From Polyangiaceae bacterium (lineage in GTDB: Bacteria > Myxococcota_A > Polyangia > Polyangiales > Polyangiaceae), in the NCBI GenBank assembly GCA_016715885.1, contig JADJXL010000020.1, positions 1,178,001-1,242,000 of the forward strand: 64,000 nucleotides of DNA. The letters are read 5' to 3'. Shown here piece after piece: positions 25,617 through 34,386 of the stretch. How positions within the stretch are numbered: the first letter of the stretch is position 1; every line of letters begins with the position of its first letter. The notes beneath the pieces were generated by a model. It was not told the origin of the DNA and made no database searches. It saw nothing but the letters and a program-made list of their open reading frames with translations. Position numbers and translations under genes: made by a program.

Positions 25617-26630
25617 TCATGCTGCTGGTGTGGTTGGAAGAAAGCCGAGGGATCGGAGCATGACGCGCACGGCCTCTACGCCGAGCCGTTCGGGCGTATT
25701 GGCGCTCGTGTACGTAAAATCTTCGCCGACGCGCCGGCCTTGATGGTGCACTTCGCCCCACAGCGGGAAATTCGGCTCGATGACGTACGTACCGCCGGTA
25801 TCGACGACTTGACGAGCTTCATCGCCGGTGATCAGCGTTTCGTGAAGTTTTTCCCCGGGCCTGATGCCCATGATTTTATGCCGACATTCAGGCGCAATGG
25901 CCTCCGCGAGCGTGGCGAGATCGGTTGCCGGAATTTGCGGAACGAAGACTTCGCCGCCTTTACCTTCGGCTGCTGCATGGAGGCAGAGGTCGAGCGCCTG
26001 GGACATGGTAATCCAGAAACGCGTCATTCGAGGGTCGGTGAGCGTGATTTCTCCCTTTTCGCGTTGCGAAAGGAAAAGCGGAACGACGGAACCTTTGCTG
26101 CCAATGACGTTGCCATAACGTACGAGCACGAATGAAGTGCCGTGCGCGCCGCGGTAACTATTCGCCGCGACAAACAGTTTTTCCATGCAGAGTTTCGTGG
26201 CGCCGTAGAGATTGACCGGGCTCACGGCTTTGTCGGTCGAAAGCGCAACAACACGCTCCACACCTCGATCCAGCGCGGCGTCGATTACGTTTTCCGCACC
26301 CGTGATGTTCGTCCGAATGGCCTCGATCGGGTTGTATTCGGCGAGCGGTACGTGCTTCATCGCGGCGGAGTGAAAGACGACGTTCACGCCATCGAACGCG
26401 CGTCGCAGCCTGTCCCGATCACGCACATCGCCCACGAAAAAGCGCACCCGCGGATCGTCGAACTGCGCCTGCATCAAATAATGCTTTTGTTCGTCGCGAC
26501 TGAAAACAATCACCTTGCGCGGAGAAAATTCGTCGAGCAGCCGGCGAACCATGGCGGTTCCGAAGGAACCGGTGCCACCCGTGACCAGGATTGTCTTACC
26601 TTCTAGATTGGGCTTTGGATTTCCGAACAT
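25617..26630 (-). CDS. pseB: UDP-N-acetylglucosamine 4,6-dehydratase (inverting)
   Basis: An SDR dehydratase of ~337 residues that begins pseudaminic acid synthesis from UDP-GlcNAc. The cofactor loop is ILVTGGTGSFGTAMVRRLL, the catalytic region LSTDKAVSPVNLYGATKLCM, and RYGNVIGSKGSVVP is typical of PseB/FlaA1. The TDKAVxPxNxYGATK pattern distinguishes it from the retaining, membrane-bound PglF type, and no transmembrane helix is present. ATG 26630 is chosen because AGGA lies 6 nt upstream; ATG 26657 is in frame. First gene of the cassette. Confidence 0.9.
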   Translation of the reverse strand: MFGNPKPNLEGKTILVTGGTGSFGTAMVRRLLDEFSPRKVIVFSRDEQKHYLMQAQFDDPRVRFFVGDVRDRDRLRRAFDGVNVVFHSAAMKHVPLAEYNPIEAIRTNITGAENVIDAALDRGVERVVALSTDKAVSPVNLYGATKLCMEKLFVAANSYRGAHGTSFVLVRYGNVIGSKGSVVPLFLSQREKGEITLTDPRMTRFWITMSQALDLCLHAAAEGKGGEVFVPQIPATDLATLAEAIAPECRHKIMGIRPGEKLHETLITGDEARQVVDTGGTYVIEPNFPLWGEVHHQGRRVGEDFTYTSANTPERLGVEAVRVMLRSLGFLPTTPAA

Positions 26631-26699
26631 TTTTGATCCTGACGCACTTTCTTTCAACTACGGCACGGCTTAGCACGCCGCTCGCGACATGCCGAGAAG

Positions 26700-27164
26700 C
26701 TACTCGCCCCAACCAAACCAATTTTTCCGCACGATCCAGCCCGTCAATGTCAGCCGAAATTTGTTTTTCTTAACCAACCACGGCCGGTCGTACTTCGCCG
26801 TGGGATGCCATTGATGAAACATCATCGTCTGTTCCGTGACCCATTTTACAACACGACCGTCACGTTCAGCCCGCACCACGAGGTCGGCATCCTCGGCCCC
26901 CCAACCCTTGTACCCCTCATCGTACCCTCGTACTCGGTGAAACCAGTCCGCCTCGGCACATTGCACACCACCGACACCATGCGTAGGTCGCATTACGGCC
27001 AATCGATGCAGCTCGTCCATACCTCCGACGTGAATTTGCCGACCCTCGGTGTCCTGCGGCAAATCACGCGATTGGCACAACAAGAAACCTCGCCCACCTA
27101 ATTCGTCTTGCGTATCGAGCAACACACACAAGGCGCGCTCATGCGGACCAGGCGCGTCTAGCAC
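26700..27164 (-). pseudogene. 5'-truncated glycosyltransferase family 2 paralogue
   Basis: The frame encodes only the C-terminal ~150 residues of a GT2/Glyco_transf_7C enzyme: GYDEGYKGWGAEDADL, WHPTAKYDRPWLVKKN and the end GWIVRKNWFGWGE. It lines up with the gene at 20125-20874; over the last 36 residues 28 are identical by eye. Homology starts near LLDTQDELGGRGF, so the nucleotide-binding half and its DxD motif are missing. Only ~80 bp separate it from the lipoprotein gene end, so the lost part is not nearby. A short GTG-started product cannot be excluded, but it could not bind a donor sugar by the usual mechanism. Confidence 0.72.
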
Positions 27165-27243
27165 GCAAGATTCCGTCCTTCAAGCAACGGTCCCCGGGCA
27201 AACACGCGCGTTTTGCGTATTCGTTGCTGGTCAAACGATCGCG

Positions 27244-27534
27244 TCAATCGGGTTCGACACGACACGCGCCACCTTCGATGGCGAGACACACGCCCTTTGG
27301 ATCCTCGTAGTAGCTCGCGTGTTCTTCGTAGCAGTCAGCCTGAAACGCGATGGCCTCGGTGTACGCTTCGTCGTCCGCAGCAAGTTCCATGCAGAGCGAA
27401 GAGCAGGATGGTTCATCGGTTCCGGGCGTGCATAGAGCGCTCTTTTCACAGATGACGGCGCAACTGTCTTCGGCCGAGCGAGTGCACGACGGCAAGAGAA
27501 GCAAGAGGGCAGTAGCAAAGAGCAAACGCGACAT
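27244..27534 (-). CDS. small cysteine-rich lipoprotein
   Basis: A protein of 96 residues. The N-terminus MSRLLFATALLLLLPSCTRS is a lipoprotein signal with a lipobox ending at Cys17. The mature part has eight further cysteines in pairs (SCAVICEKSALC, CSSLC, later DC, VC and AC), suggesting disulfides and export. The family is unknown to me, but short Cys-rich lipoproteins of this style are common in Polyangiales. It is divergent from the M3 peptidase gene. Confidence 0.65.
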   Translation of the reverse strand: MSRLLFATALLLLLPSCTRSAEDSCAVICEKSALCTPGTDEPSCSSLCMELAADDEAYTEAIAFQADCYEEHASYYEDPKGVCLAIEGGACRVEPD

Positions 27535-27584
27535 GCTGCGAGGATAACCCAGTCCGCACGTCGCAGTGGTATAGGGCCTTCGCG

Positions 27585-29711
27585 ATGCGTACGCGTTTTT
27601 TCACAGTGCTCTCGTTCGCTCTGGCCTTCAGCGCATGCGGTGGCGCAACGCCAGAGGTTTCAACGCCGCCGCCCCAAGCGAGCGCCAGTGCCAGCGCCGC
27701 ACCGGCGGCTTCCGTTGCGCAGCAAACGCCGCCCGCGGAGGCTCCAGCACCGGACTTCGATCCAGTTGCGCTGGGCATGACGCCGGCAGGGGTGACGAAG
27801 TTGTGCGACGACCGGCTGGCGAAAGCGAAGGAGCTCGTCGACTCGATCAAAACGCTGAAAGAAACGAGCGCGGACAAACTCACGTACGCGTCGACGATCG
27901 GACGCTTCGACGACGTGATCCTCGAAGTGACGAACGCGAGCGCATTTCCGTACTTGATGGGTTTGGCGCACCCGGATGGAGCCGTGCGCGAAGCGGCAAA
28001 AGGATGCGAGCCGAAGGTGGACGCGTTTCTGACGTCGCTCTGGCTCGATGCGGATCTAGCGAGCGTCATTCGGGCGTATGCCGACAAGAAGGAGAAGCTC
28101 GAAGGAGAGCGTGCGCAGCTTCTGGCCGATGCGCTGCGTGACTTCCGTCGCAATGGCTTGGAGCTGCCCGCGGACAAACAAGCGCGACTGCGCGAGGTGA
28201 ACGCGTCGATCACGAAGCTCGGGCTCGAGTTCATGTCGAACATCGGCGGGTCTGTCGAGACGATCGAGATCGATCCGAAGGGCCTCGAAGGTTTGCCCAA
28301 GGAGTACATCGCGGGGCATCCGCCGAATGCAAAGGGCAAGGTCACCATCACGACGGACTACCCCGACTACACGCCGTTCATCACGTACGCGAAGAACCGC
28401 AAACTGGCGCTGGAGCTGTACTCGAAGTTCGTCAATCGGGGCGGTCCGGAGAACATCAAGCTGCTCGAACAACTGCTCGCGTTGCGTAGTGAAAAGGCGA
28501 AGCTGCTCGGGTACGAGACGTGGGCGGACTACGCCGTCGAGCCTCGGATGGCGAAGTCGAAGCAAACGGTGCGCGACTTTTTGAAGAAGCTCGCGGAGGC
28601 CATCGCGCAGCCAGCGAAGGCGGAGCTCGAGGAGTTGCGCAAAGAGCATGTGCGTCTCGGAGGCAAGAAGACCGACGTGCTGTATCCGCCGGATCGGCTT
28701 TATCTGGAGCACGGCGTGCGCAAGGCGAAGTTCTCGTTCGATGCGCAGGCGCTGTCCCAGTACCTCGAGATCGGCCTCGTGAAGAAGGGTCTGCTCGACA
28801 TTACTTCACGGATGTACGAGCTCGAGTATCGCGAGGTGCCAGCGAAGGCGTGGCATCCCGATGTGACGGCGTACGAGGTGTGGTCGAAGGGCGAGAAGAT
28901 CGGCCTGTTTTACTTGGACCTCTACGCACGAAGCGACAAGTACAAGCACGCGGCGATGTTTCCGATGCGCAAGGCGAAACGTCTTCCGAGTGGGAAGTGG
29001 CAAACGCCGATCGCGTCGCTCGTGTGCAACTTTCCGAAGCCGGGTGCGCAGCCTGCGCTCATGCAGCACGAGGAGATGGTGACGTTCTTTCACGAGTTCG
29101 GGCACGTGCTGCACGAGATGCTCACGCGTTCGGAGCTTGCGCTGTTTTCGGGCTCGGAAGCCAAGCGCGACTTCGTGGAAGTTCCGTCGCAGATGTTCGA
29201 GGAGTGGGCGTGGTCGCGCGAGGTGCTCGACATGTTCGCGCGTCATCACGAGACGAAGGCGAAGATCCCGGACGACTTGTTCAAGGCGATGACGCAGTCG
29301 CGAACGTTCGGTCGCGCGCTTTACACGCAGCGGCAGTTGGTCTTTGCGACACTCGACTTCGAGCTGCACACGCGTTCGGTGCCGGTGGATACGACGAAGG
29401 TGATGGAGGAAGTGCAGACGAAGATGGACTCGTTTCCGCACGTGAAGGGAACGCATGGTCAAACGAGCTTCGGGCATCTCATTACGTACGACGCGGGCTA
29501 CTACGGCTATCAATGGGCGCTGAGCTTGACGCGCGACGTGCTCACGCGGTTTCGCAAAGAAGGATTGATGAACCCGACGGTCACGGGCGCATGGCGCACG
29601 GAAGTGTTGTCGAAGGGCGGCGGGATCGATCCGGTCGAGCTCGTGACGCGATTTCTCGGACGACCACCGAATCACGATGCGTACTTCGCGTATGTGAAAG
29701 GGTCGGAGTGA
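27585..29711 (+). CDS. M3-family (thimet oligopeptidase-like) zinc metallopeptidase, lipoprotein
   Basis: A protein of 708 residues that begins with a lipoprotein signal (lipobox FSAC, Cys18), then an Ala/Pro/Ser linker to about residue 60. The catalytic zinc motif HEFGH is at 503-507, with the expected downstream acidic residues in VEVPSQMFEEWAW, and the late GHLITYDAGYYGYQWA closes the active site as in M3 enzymes. M3 peptidases trim oligopeptides and are usually cytoplasmic; the lipid anchor places this one in the envelope. The start ATG 27585 has TATAGG 9 nt upstream. Confidence 0.88.
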   Translation: MRTRFFTVLSFALAFSACGGATPEVSTPPPQASASASAAPAASVAQQTPPAEAPAPDFDPVALGMTPAGVTKLCDDRLAKAKELVDSIKTLKETSADKLTYASTIGRFDDVILEVTNASAFPYLMGLAHPDGAVREAAKGCEPKVDAFLTSLWLDADLASVIRAYADKKEKLEGERAQLLADALRDFRRNGLELPADKQARLREVNASITKLGLEFMSNIGGSVETIEIDPKGLEGLPKEYIAGHPPNAKGKVTITTDYPDYTPFITYAKNRKLALELYSKFVNRGGPENIKLLEQLLALRSEKAKLLGYETWADYAVEPRMAKSKQTVRDFLKKLAEAIAQPAKAELEELRKEHVRLGGKKTDVLYPPDRLYLEHGVRKAKFSFDAQALSQYLEIGLVKKGLLDITSRMYELEYREVPAKAWHPDVTAYEVWSKGEKIGLFYLDLYARSDKYKHAAMFPMRKAKRLPSGKWQTPIASLVCNFPKPGAQPALMQHEEMVTFFHEFGHVLHEMLTRSELALFSGSEAKRDFVEVPSQMFEEWAWSREVLDMFARHHETKAKIPDDLFKAMTQSRTFGRALYTQRQLVFATLDFELHTRSVPVDTTKVMEEVQTKMDSFPHVKGTHGQTSFGHLITYDAGYYGYQWALSLTRDVLTRFRKEGLMNPTVTGAWRTEVLSKGGGIDPVELVTRFLGRPPNHDAYFAYVKGSE

Positions 29712-29714
29712 TTG

Positions 29715-32700
29715 TCAGGGCTTGATCGCCACGCCCATGGCTTCGCGCAGCATCGAGCACGATTCGGAAACGGAGAATCCGTAGAGGTCGATGACCTTTG
29801 CTTCAGGGTCGAGCGCGCCACGCGGCTCGCTGCGCACGATCGCCGCTGACACCTCCAGGTTTCCACACAAGAGATATCCCGCTCGGGTTGCGCATCGCTC
29901 GACCGCGGCAGCCCATCGGGTCAAATCCGGGCGAATCTGCGCGGCTTCGAATTCCGTAACGGCTTGTCGCAGCGTCTCCAATCGTTCGGGTTCGAAGTGT
30001 TTGTCGAAGAGCGACCGATGAGACGCAACGACGTCTTGCACCTTCGGCGGAACGGGACGCTCGGGACGAGCAATGGCCAATGCCGTGACGAAGCAAGCGC
30101 TGAGCTCTTCGAGCGACGGATAGAAGAGCAACAGTCTGTGCACATCGATGTGGTAGGCGAGGTGCCGGCCTACGAGAAACGCAAGCTCGGGAAGACTGCG
30201 TCCGCGTAGCGCATGCGTTCCCGCGAGCACCGTGGGTTCTTCCGCGGGGATGGCAACGAGACCCACGGGAGCGTCCTCGCGCACGTGAATCGCAGGAAGG
30301 TCGACACCCAAGAAGTGACTGCCCCACGCGAGCGAGCGAACGGCGGAAATGGTGCTCTTCTGCGGATCCTGACGTGTCGATGGATCAAAGGAGGGCAGCA
30401 TTCCGTCGGCGTTCAACGTTTCGAGACGAGCTGCGATGGCGACTGGAGCGATTGCAACGAGCACGCCTTCGGTGGGTTTGTCCCGCCCCTCGTCGCGAAT
30501 CATCTCCCAACTGTCGAGCGTGATGGCCTTCTTGAACGCGGGGATGCCCTTCGGCTTGTGCTCCTCGAACAAGAACTTCTCACGCGCCTCCGCAGCATCA
30601 CGAAGGACGGTGACGGCAGCAGCGGAAACGGCGACGTCCGGTTGACGCGATTTCTGCGCGACGTCGAAAAGATCGTGAAACGTTTCGATGCGCTCGGGCT
30701 TCAGACGCGCAGCCTCGCGCAGGTGCGTGAGAGCGCGCTCATAGCGCCCGAGAGAACGCGCCAAATCGACCACCGTCAGATGTCCTTCGAAGTCGTCCGG
30801 GCGCTCATCCATGGCTCGCTCGAAGTAGGCGAGCGCGACGATGGGATCTTCGAGGTGATCGCGGAACAGGATCCCGAGGCGACTACAGATGGACCACGCC
30901 GCGCGACGGCGTCGATCGCCAGGCTTGAGTTTGTCGAGGCGTGACAGCGCACGCCGGTAGACGGCCTCGAGCCGATTCCACTCCTGCATGCCGGCAAGAA
31001 TTTTTTCGAGCGTATCGATCGGCCCTGGCAAGGTCGGATCGTTGTCGATCGCAAGCTCGTACGTTTCGATCGCTTGTTCCTGCTGCCCCACCGCCATGCA
31101 GTACGCCGCGAGATCGGCAAACACGGTCGCGCGATCGCGCCCTGCGGGGGTCAGTCCTGCGATCTGCCGGCGAACTTCAATCGCTTTGCTGACTTCCTTG
31201 GCTTGCTCGTAGATGCGCCGCAGCTTGCTGAGCAGCACCATGTCGTCTTCGCGTATGTCACGCGCACGCTCGAACGCCGAACGCGCTCGCGCAGAATCGG
31301 ACCCGATGCCTTCCCACCGATCACCAAACTCGATGAGCCGCGTAAAACGATCATTGGGATCCGTGATCGTTGCGAGCAGCCGTTCCTCGGCAACGTGCAC
31401 GGCCTTGAAGTCCTTCTCGGCCACGTTGAGCACGACGAGCGCCTCGAGCGCAGGCCGATAGTCCGGTCGCAGCGTGAGCGCCTTGTCGAGGTTGCTGATT
31501 GCTTCTTTTCGCTTCTCTTGAGCCCACTTCGCGGTCGCCAGACGCACGTAGAGCTCCGCGCGCTCCTCCGCCTCGGATGGTCCGAGAAAACCGAGCGCCT
31601 TGCGATATTCGGCGAGAGCTCCTTCGTGATCCTTTGCAGCCAAAAGATCATCGCCCACATCGCGGTGATGCACGGCCGGCGGTTTTGCTGGTGCCGGTGG
31701 CGGCGGTGGTGGTGGCGGTGGTGGTGGCGGTGGTGGCGGTGCTGCATCGACGTTCTCTTGAACGGAGACCGGGACCTCGATCGAGATGGGTACCGCCGAC
31801 GATGCTTGCGGCTCATCGATGACGACGTTTGGACTGGGCGACGTTACCGGGCTGATCGACGGTGGAAGAACGTCCGGTCGCGTAACAATCGACGCCGGTG
31901 CAGGCGGCGCACCAACTGCGTTGGGCGGCAGCAGCATGCCATCGCGGGGCGTCGTTGGACCTGTCGCGACCGATGAGGGACTCGCACCCGTTGCAGAAAG
32001 CGGTTGGCCCATGCCCACCGCGGGTATGGGCAAAGATCTGAGCGTGTCGACGGGCTCGCGGTCGCTCGAGAGGGCGTCTTGTAGGACGACATCGACGCTC
32101 GGAGGCGCATGGTAGAGCGACGGATCGAGAGGCGGAGGTGCGACGGCCTCGACGTGCACGTCACGCGACAGCGGTTTGCTCAAGCCCGCCAGCAACGCTT
32201 CTGCAGCTTCGGATTCGAGGGTGACTTCATCGAGTCGTTCACCATTGGCAATGGCTTCGGCCCAACCCGTTGCACCATCGACCATCGGTTCGCCGTCGGC
32301 GGACTCGCCGCTTTCGGGAAGGGGAATGAGTGCGAATGGAGTCCATCCTCGAGCGTGCGCAAAACAAGGCACGCGACCGAGGAGCTCGTCCTTCACGCGT
32401 TCGTAGAGCGATCGCGCGAGAAGGCCAAACTGTGCGTCGGATTCATCGAGCGCATCGATGAGCGCGCGCGTGAAAGGCGAAGGCTTGGTTTCGATCTCTT
32501 GCGTGCTGGGTCGTGCCGCAATGAGGAGCTCGATGCCGCTTCGTGCCGGACTGACGGCTTCCTTTGCAGCACCAACGACTGTCGCACTGCGGAACGGATC
32601 GTGCGGGGCAGGCGCATGTCGACACTCGAGCATGAACAGGATTGGCCCCGGGGCATGATCCTGAAAAACCGCAACGACATCCGCGAGTGCATCGCCCGTT

Positions 32701-32981
32701 TGAGGATTGGCTGGATCGAGGCAGAGGAAGAATTCGTTGTCGACCGAAACGGCGACGAGGCTCGACGCGTAAAAGAGAACCTCGTCGCCCGCGCCTAGCC
32801 TGCGCCCTGCGAGAAGCGCATCGAGCTGCTCGGCGAGATCGATGGTCGGATCGACGTCCACGACTTGAAACGCTGTGTCAGGCAGCGACAGTCGTGCACG
32901 AAGCACATCGCCGTCGAGCGCACCTGGTGGAGCGCGCATGTCCGATAGAGGCGAAGGCGTCGCGACAATTGCCAAGCGCAT
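29715..32981 (-). CDS. large TPR protein with N-terminal degenerate caspase-like domain
   Basis: 1088 residues. Residues 1-225 resemble a C14 caspase-like fold: GDEVLFYASSLVAVS stands where FYYxGHG is expected, and PILFMLECRHAP where DACRxxP is expected, so Cys120 is kept but the catalytic His is missing. A Pro/Ser/Thr-rich linker follows with a run of ~15 prolines. Next come ~8-10 TPR-like repeats (for example AVGQQEQAIETYELAIDNDP), then a C-terminal helical domain (LPELAFLVGRHLAYHIDVHRL). ATG 32981 is chosen over 33047. It is the last gene of the FHA-kinase-TPR operon and probably a scaffold. Confidence 0.72.
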   Translation of the reverse strand: MRLAIVATPSPLSDMRAPPGALDGDVLRARLSLPDTAFQVVDVDPTIDLAEQLDALLAGRRLGAGDEVLFYASSLVAVSVDNEFFLCLDPANPQTGDALADVVAVFQDHAPGPILFMLECRHAPAPHDPFRSATVVGAAKEAVSPARSGIELLIAARPSTQEIETKPSPFTRALIDALDESDAQFGLLARSLYERVKDELLGRVPCFAHARGWTPFALIPLPESGESADGEPMVDGATGWAEAIANGERLDEVTLESEAAEALLAGLSKPLSRDVHVEAVAPPPLDPSLYHAPPSVDVVLQDALSSDREPVDTLRSLPIPAVGMGQPLSATGASPSSVATGPTTPRDGMLLPPNAVGAPPAPASIVTRPDVLPPSISPVTSPSPNVVIDEPQASSAVPISIEVPVSVQENVDAAPPPPPPPPPPPPPPPAPAKPPAVHHRDVGDDLLAAKDHEGALAEYRKALGFLGPSEAEERAELYVRLATAKWAQEKRKEAISNLDKALTLRPDYRPALEALVVLNVAEKDFKAVHVAEERLLATITDPNDRFTRLIEFGDRWEGIGSDSARARSAFERARDIREDDMVLLSKLRRIYEQAKEVSKAIEVRRQIAGLTPAGRDRATVFADLAAYCMAVGQQEQAIETYELAIDNDPTLPGPIDTLEKILAGMQEWNRLEAVYRRALSRLDKLKPGDRRRRAAWSICSRLGILFRDHLEDPIVALAYFERAMDERPDDFEGHLTVVDLARSLGRYERALTHLREAARLKPERIETFHDLFDVAQKSRQPDVAVSAAAVTVLRDAAEAREKFLFEEHKPKGIPAFKKAITLDSWEMIRDEGRDKPTEGVLVAIAPVAIAARLETLNADGMLPSFDPSTRQDPQKSTISAVRSLAWGSHFLGVDLPAIHVREDAPVGLVAIPAEEPTVLAGTHALRGRSLPELAFLVGRHLAYHIDVHRLLLFYPSLEELSACFVTALAIARPERPVPPKVQDVVASHRSLFDKHFEPERLETLRQAVTEFEAAQIRPDLTRWAAAVERCATRAGYLLCGNLEVSAAIVRSEPRGALDPEAKVIDLYGFSVSESCSMLREAMGVAIKP

Positions 32982-33120
32982 CAGGCTGTTGTTCCCCGGC
33001 CGCGGGCCATCATTCGAGTCACGGAATCTACCAGGCATCGGACGCAAAAAGTGCGCGGAAAGCAGAAGCTGGTACGTCCCACTCGTTCAGTGGGTCGGGC
33101 ATCGATGAGCGTGATGTCGA

Positions 33121-34386
33121 TCATGGGAGGTGTTTGACGAGCTCGACTCCATTCGCAGGACGCTGCTCGTCGGAACCCATGCACTCGTCCGCAAGCGCTC
33201 GCCAAGAGGCTAGGTCGGCTGCGCCGATGCCGGGTTCAGTTAGACGATGGAGCACATCTTCGACGACCCGGCCAAAACCATAGACATCGTCACGCGGATC
33301 GCTCGTTCGTCCCGCGATACGCTCGGGCGACATGTAGCCTGCGCTGCCTCCAATGTACGCAGCACCAATGGGCCGAGCGATTCCGAAGTCGCCGAGCACG
33401 GGATCGCTGGGATCTCGGAGCAGAACGTTGGCCGGTTTCACGTCGGCATGGACGATTCCAGCCCCATGCAAACGCGCAAGGGTTCGTCCAAGCGGAACGG
33501 CCCACCGCTTCATCGGTAGAAGGAGCGAAACTTCGCCACGTGCGAGCACATCGCGAACCGACCCGCGAGCAATCCATTCGAGCGACACCCAGCCGTCTTC
33601 GGGATCGGCATCGAGCACGCGAATCACGCCCGGTCCGCGATGGCGAATCGCCATGCGAGCTTCTCGCTCGAGATGCTCTCGGTCCTTGCCGCGTCGATGG
33701 TAGACCTTGAAGGCGAGGCGACGCCCGATGAGCTCGTCCTCCACTTCATACACGGCGCCAGCTCCACCTCGGGCCACTTCGCGAAGCAATCGATAGGGCG
33801 CGCGTGCACCTGCATCGGTCACGACCGTGGCTTCATCGAGTCGCCGCGTTGGCGTTGGCGCAGCGCCTACCGCTGCTCGCCACCGCGTGTGCCTTTCGCG
33901 CGCACCTGGTGTGTCGATGCTCCATGCGAGCACGCGTTCGATGGTGCTGAGCGCACGGGGGAATTGCCCGAGCGATGCGTAGAGATCGGCAGCTAGCATG
34001 AGCGCAGCGGTGCTCGATGCTCCTCGGAGCGCATCCAGTGCTCCGCGTTCATCACCGCGCGACGCGAGAATATCGGCGCTCGCGATGCGCACGGATTCAG
34101 ACACCAGACGAGATGTGCTGGCGGCGAGAACGCGCGTGACGGCCTGAGCCTCGTCGACCGTGCCTCGCACCTTGCGCAGCAGCATGACGGCCTCGGCTTC
34201 ACTTGGGCCGTCCGCCAACCCCACCCGCGCGAGACGCTGCAGCTCGGGAGATTCGACGTGCTCAGGCGCTGTATGCGACGCGTCTTCGACTTGGGGAGTG
34301 GATGGTCGATCCTCGGCTGCCTCAGCGGCTGGCAACGATTCTTGGTCCCCAAACAATCGACTTCGAATGCGCCGCCAAATGCTCAT
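33121..34386 (-). CDS. Hanks-type serine/threonine protein kinase with helical N-terminus
   Basis: 421 residues. Residues 45-175 are helical and TPR-like (LMLAADLYASLGQFPRALST). The kinase domain spans ~198-420: glycine loop ARGGAGAVYEV, Lys227 in RLAFKVYH, catalytic loop IVHADVKPANVLL (HAD for HRD, so a non-RD kinase), DFG at 333 and SPE in AGYMSPERI. There is no membrane anchor. ATG 34386 overlaps the stop of the FHA gene (ATGA). Loss of the HRD arginine suggests it is not controlled by activation-loop phosphorylation in the standard way. Confidence 0.87.
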   Translation of the reverse strand: MSIWRRIRSRLFGDQESLPAAEAAEDRPSTPQVEDASHTAPEHVESPELQRLARVGLADGPSEAEAVMLLRKVRGTVDEAQAVTRVLAASTSRLVSESVRIASADILASRGDERGALDALRGASSTAALMLAADLYASLGQFPRALSTIERVLAWSIDTPGARERHTRWRAAVGAAPTPTRRLDEATVVTDAGARAPYRLLREVARGGAGAVYEVEDELIGRRLAFKVYHRRGKDREHLEREARMAIRHRGPGVIRVLDADPEDGWVSLEWIARGSVRDVLARGEVSLLLPMKRWAVPLGRTLARLHGAGIVHADVKPANVLLRDPSDPVLGDFGIARPIGAAYIGGSAGYMSPERIAGRTSDPRDDVYGFGRVVEDVLHRLTEPGIGAADLASWRALADECMGSDEQRPANGVELVKHLP

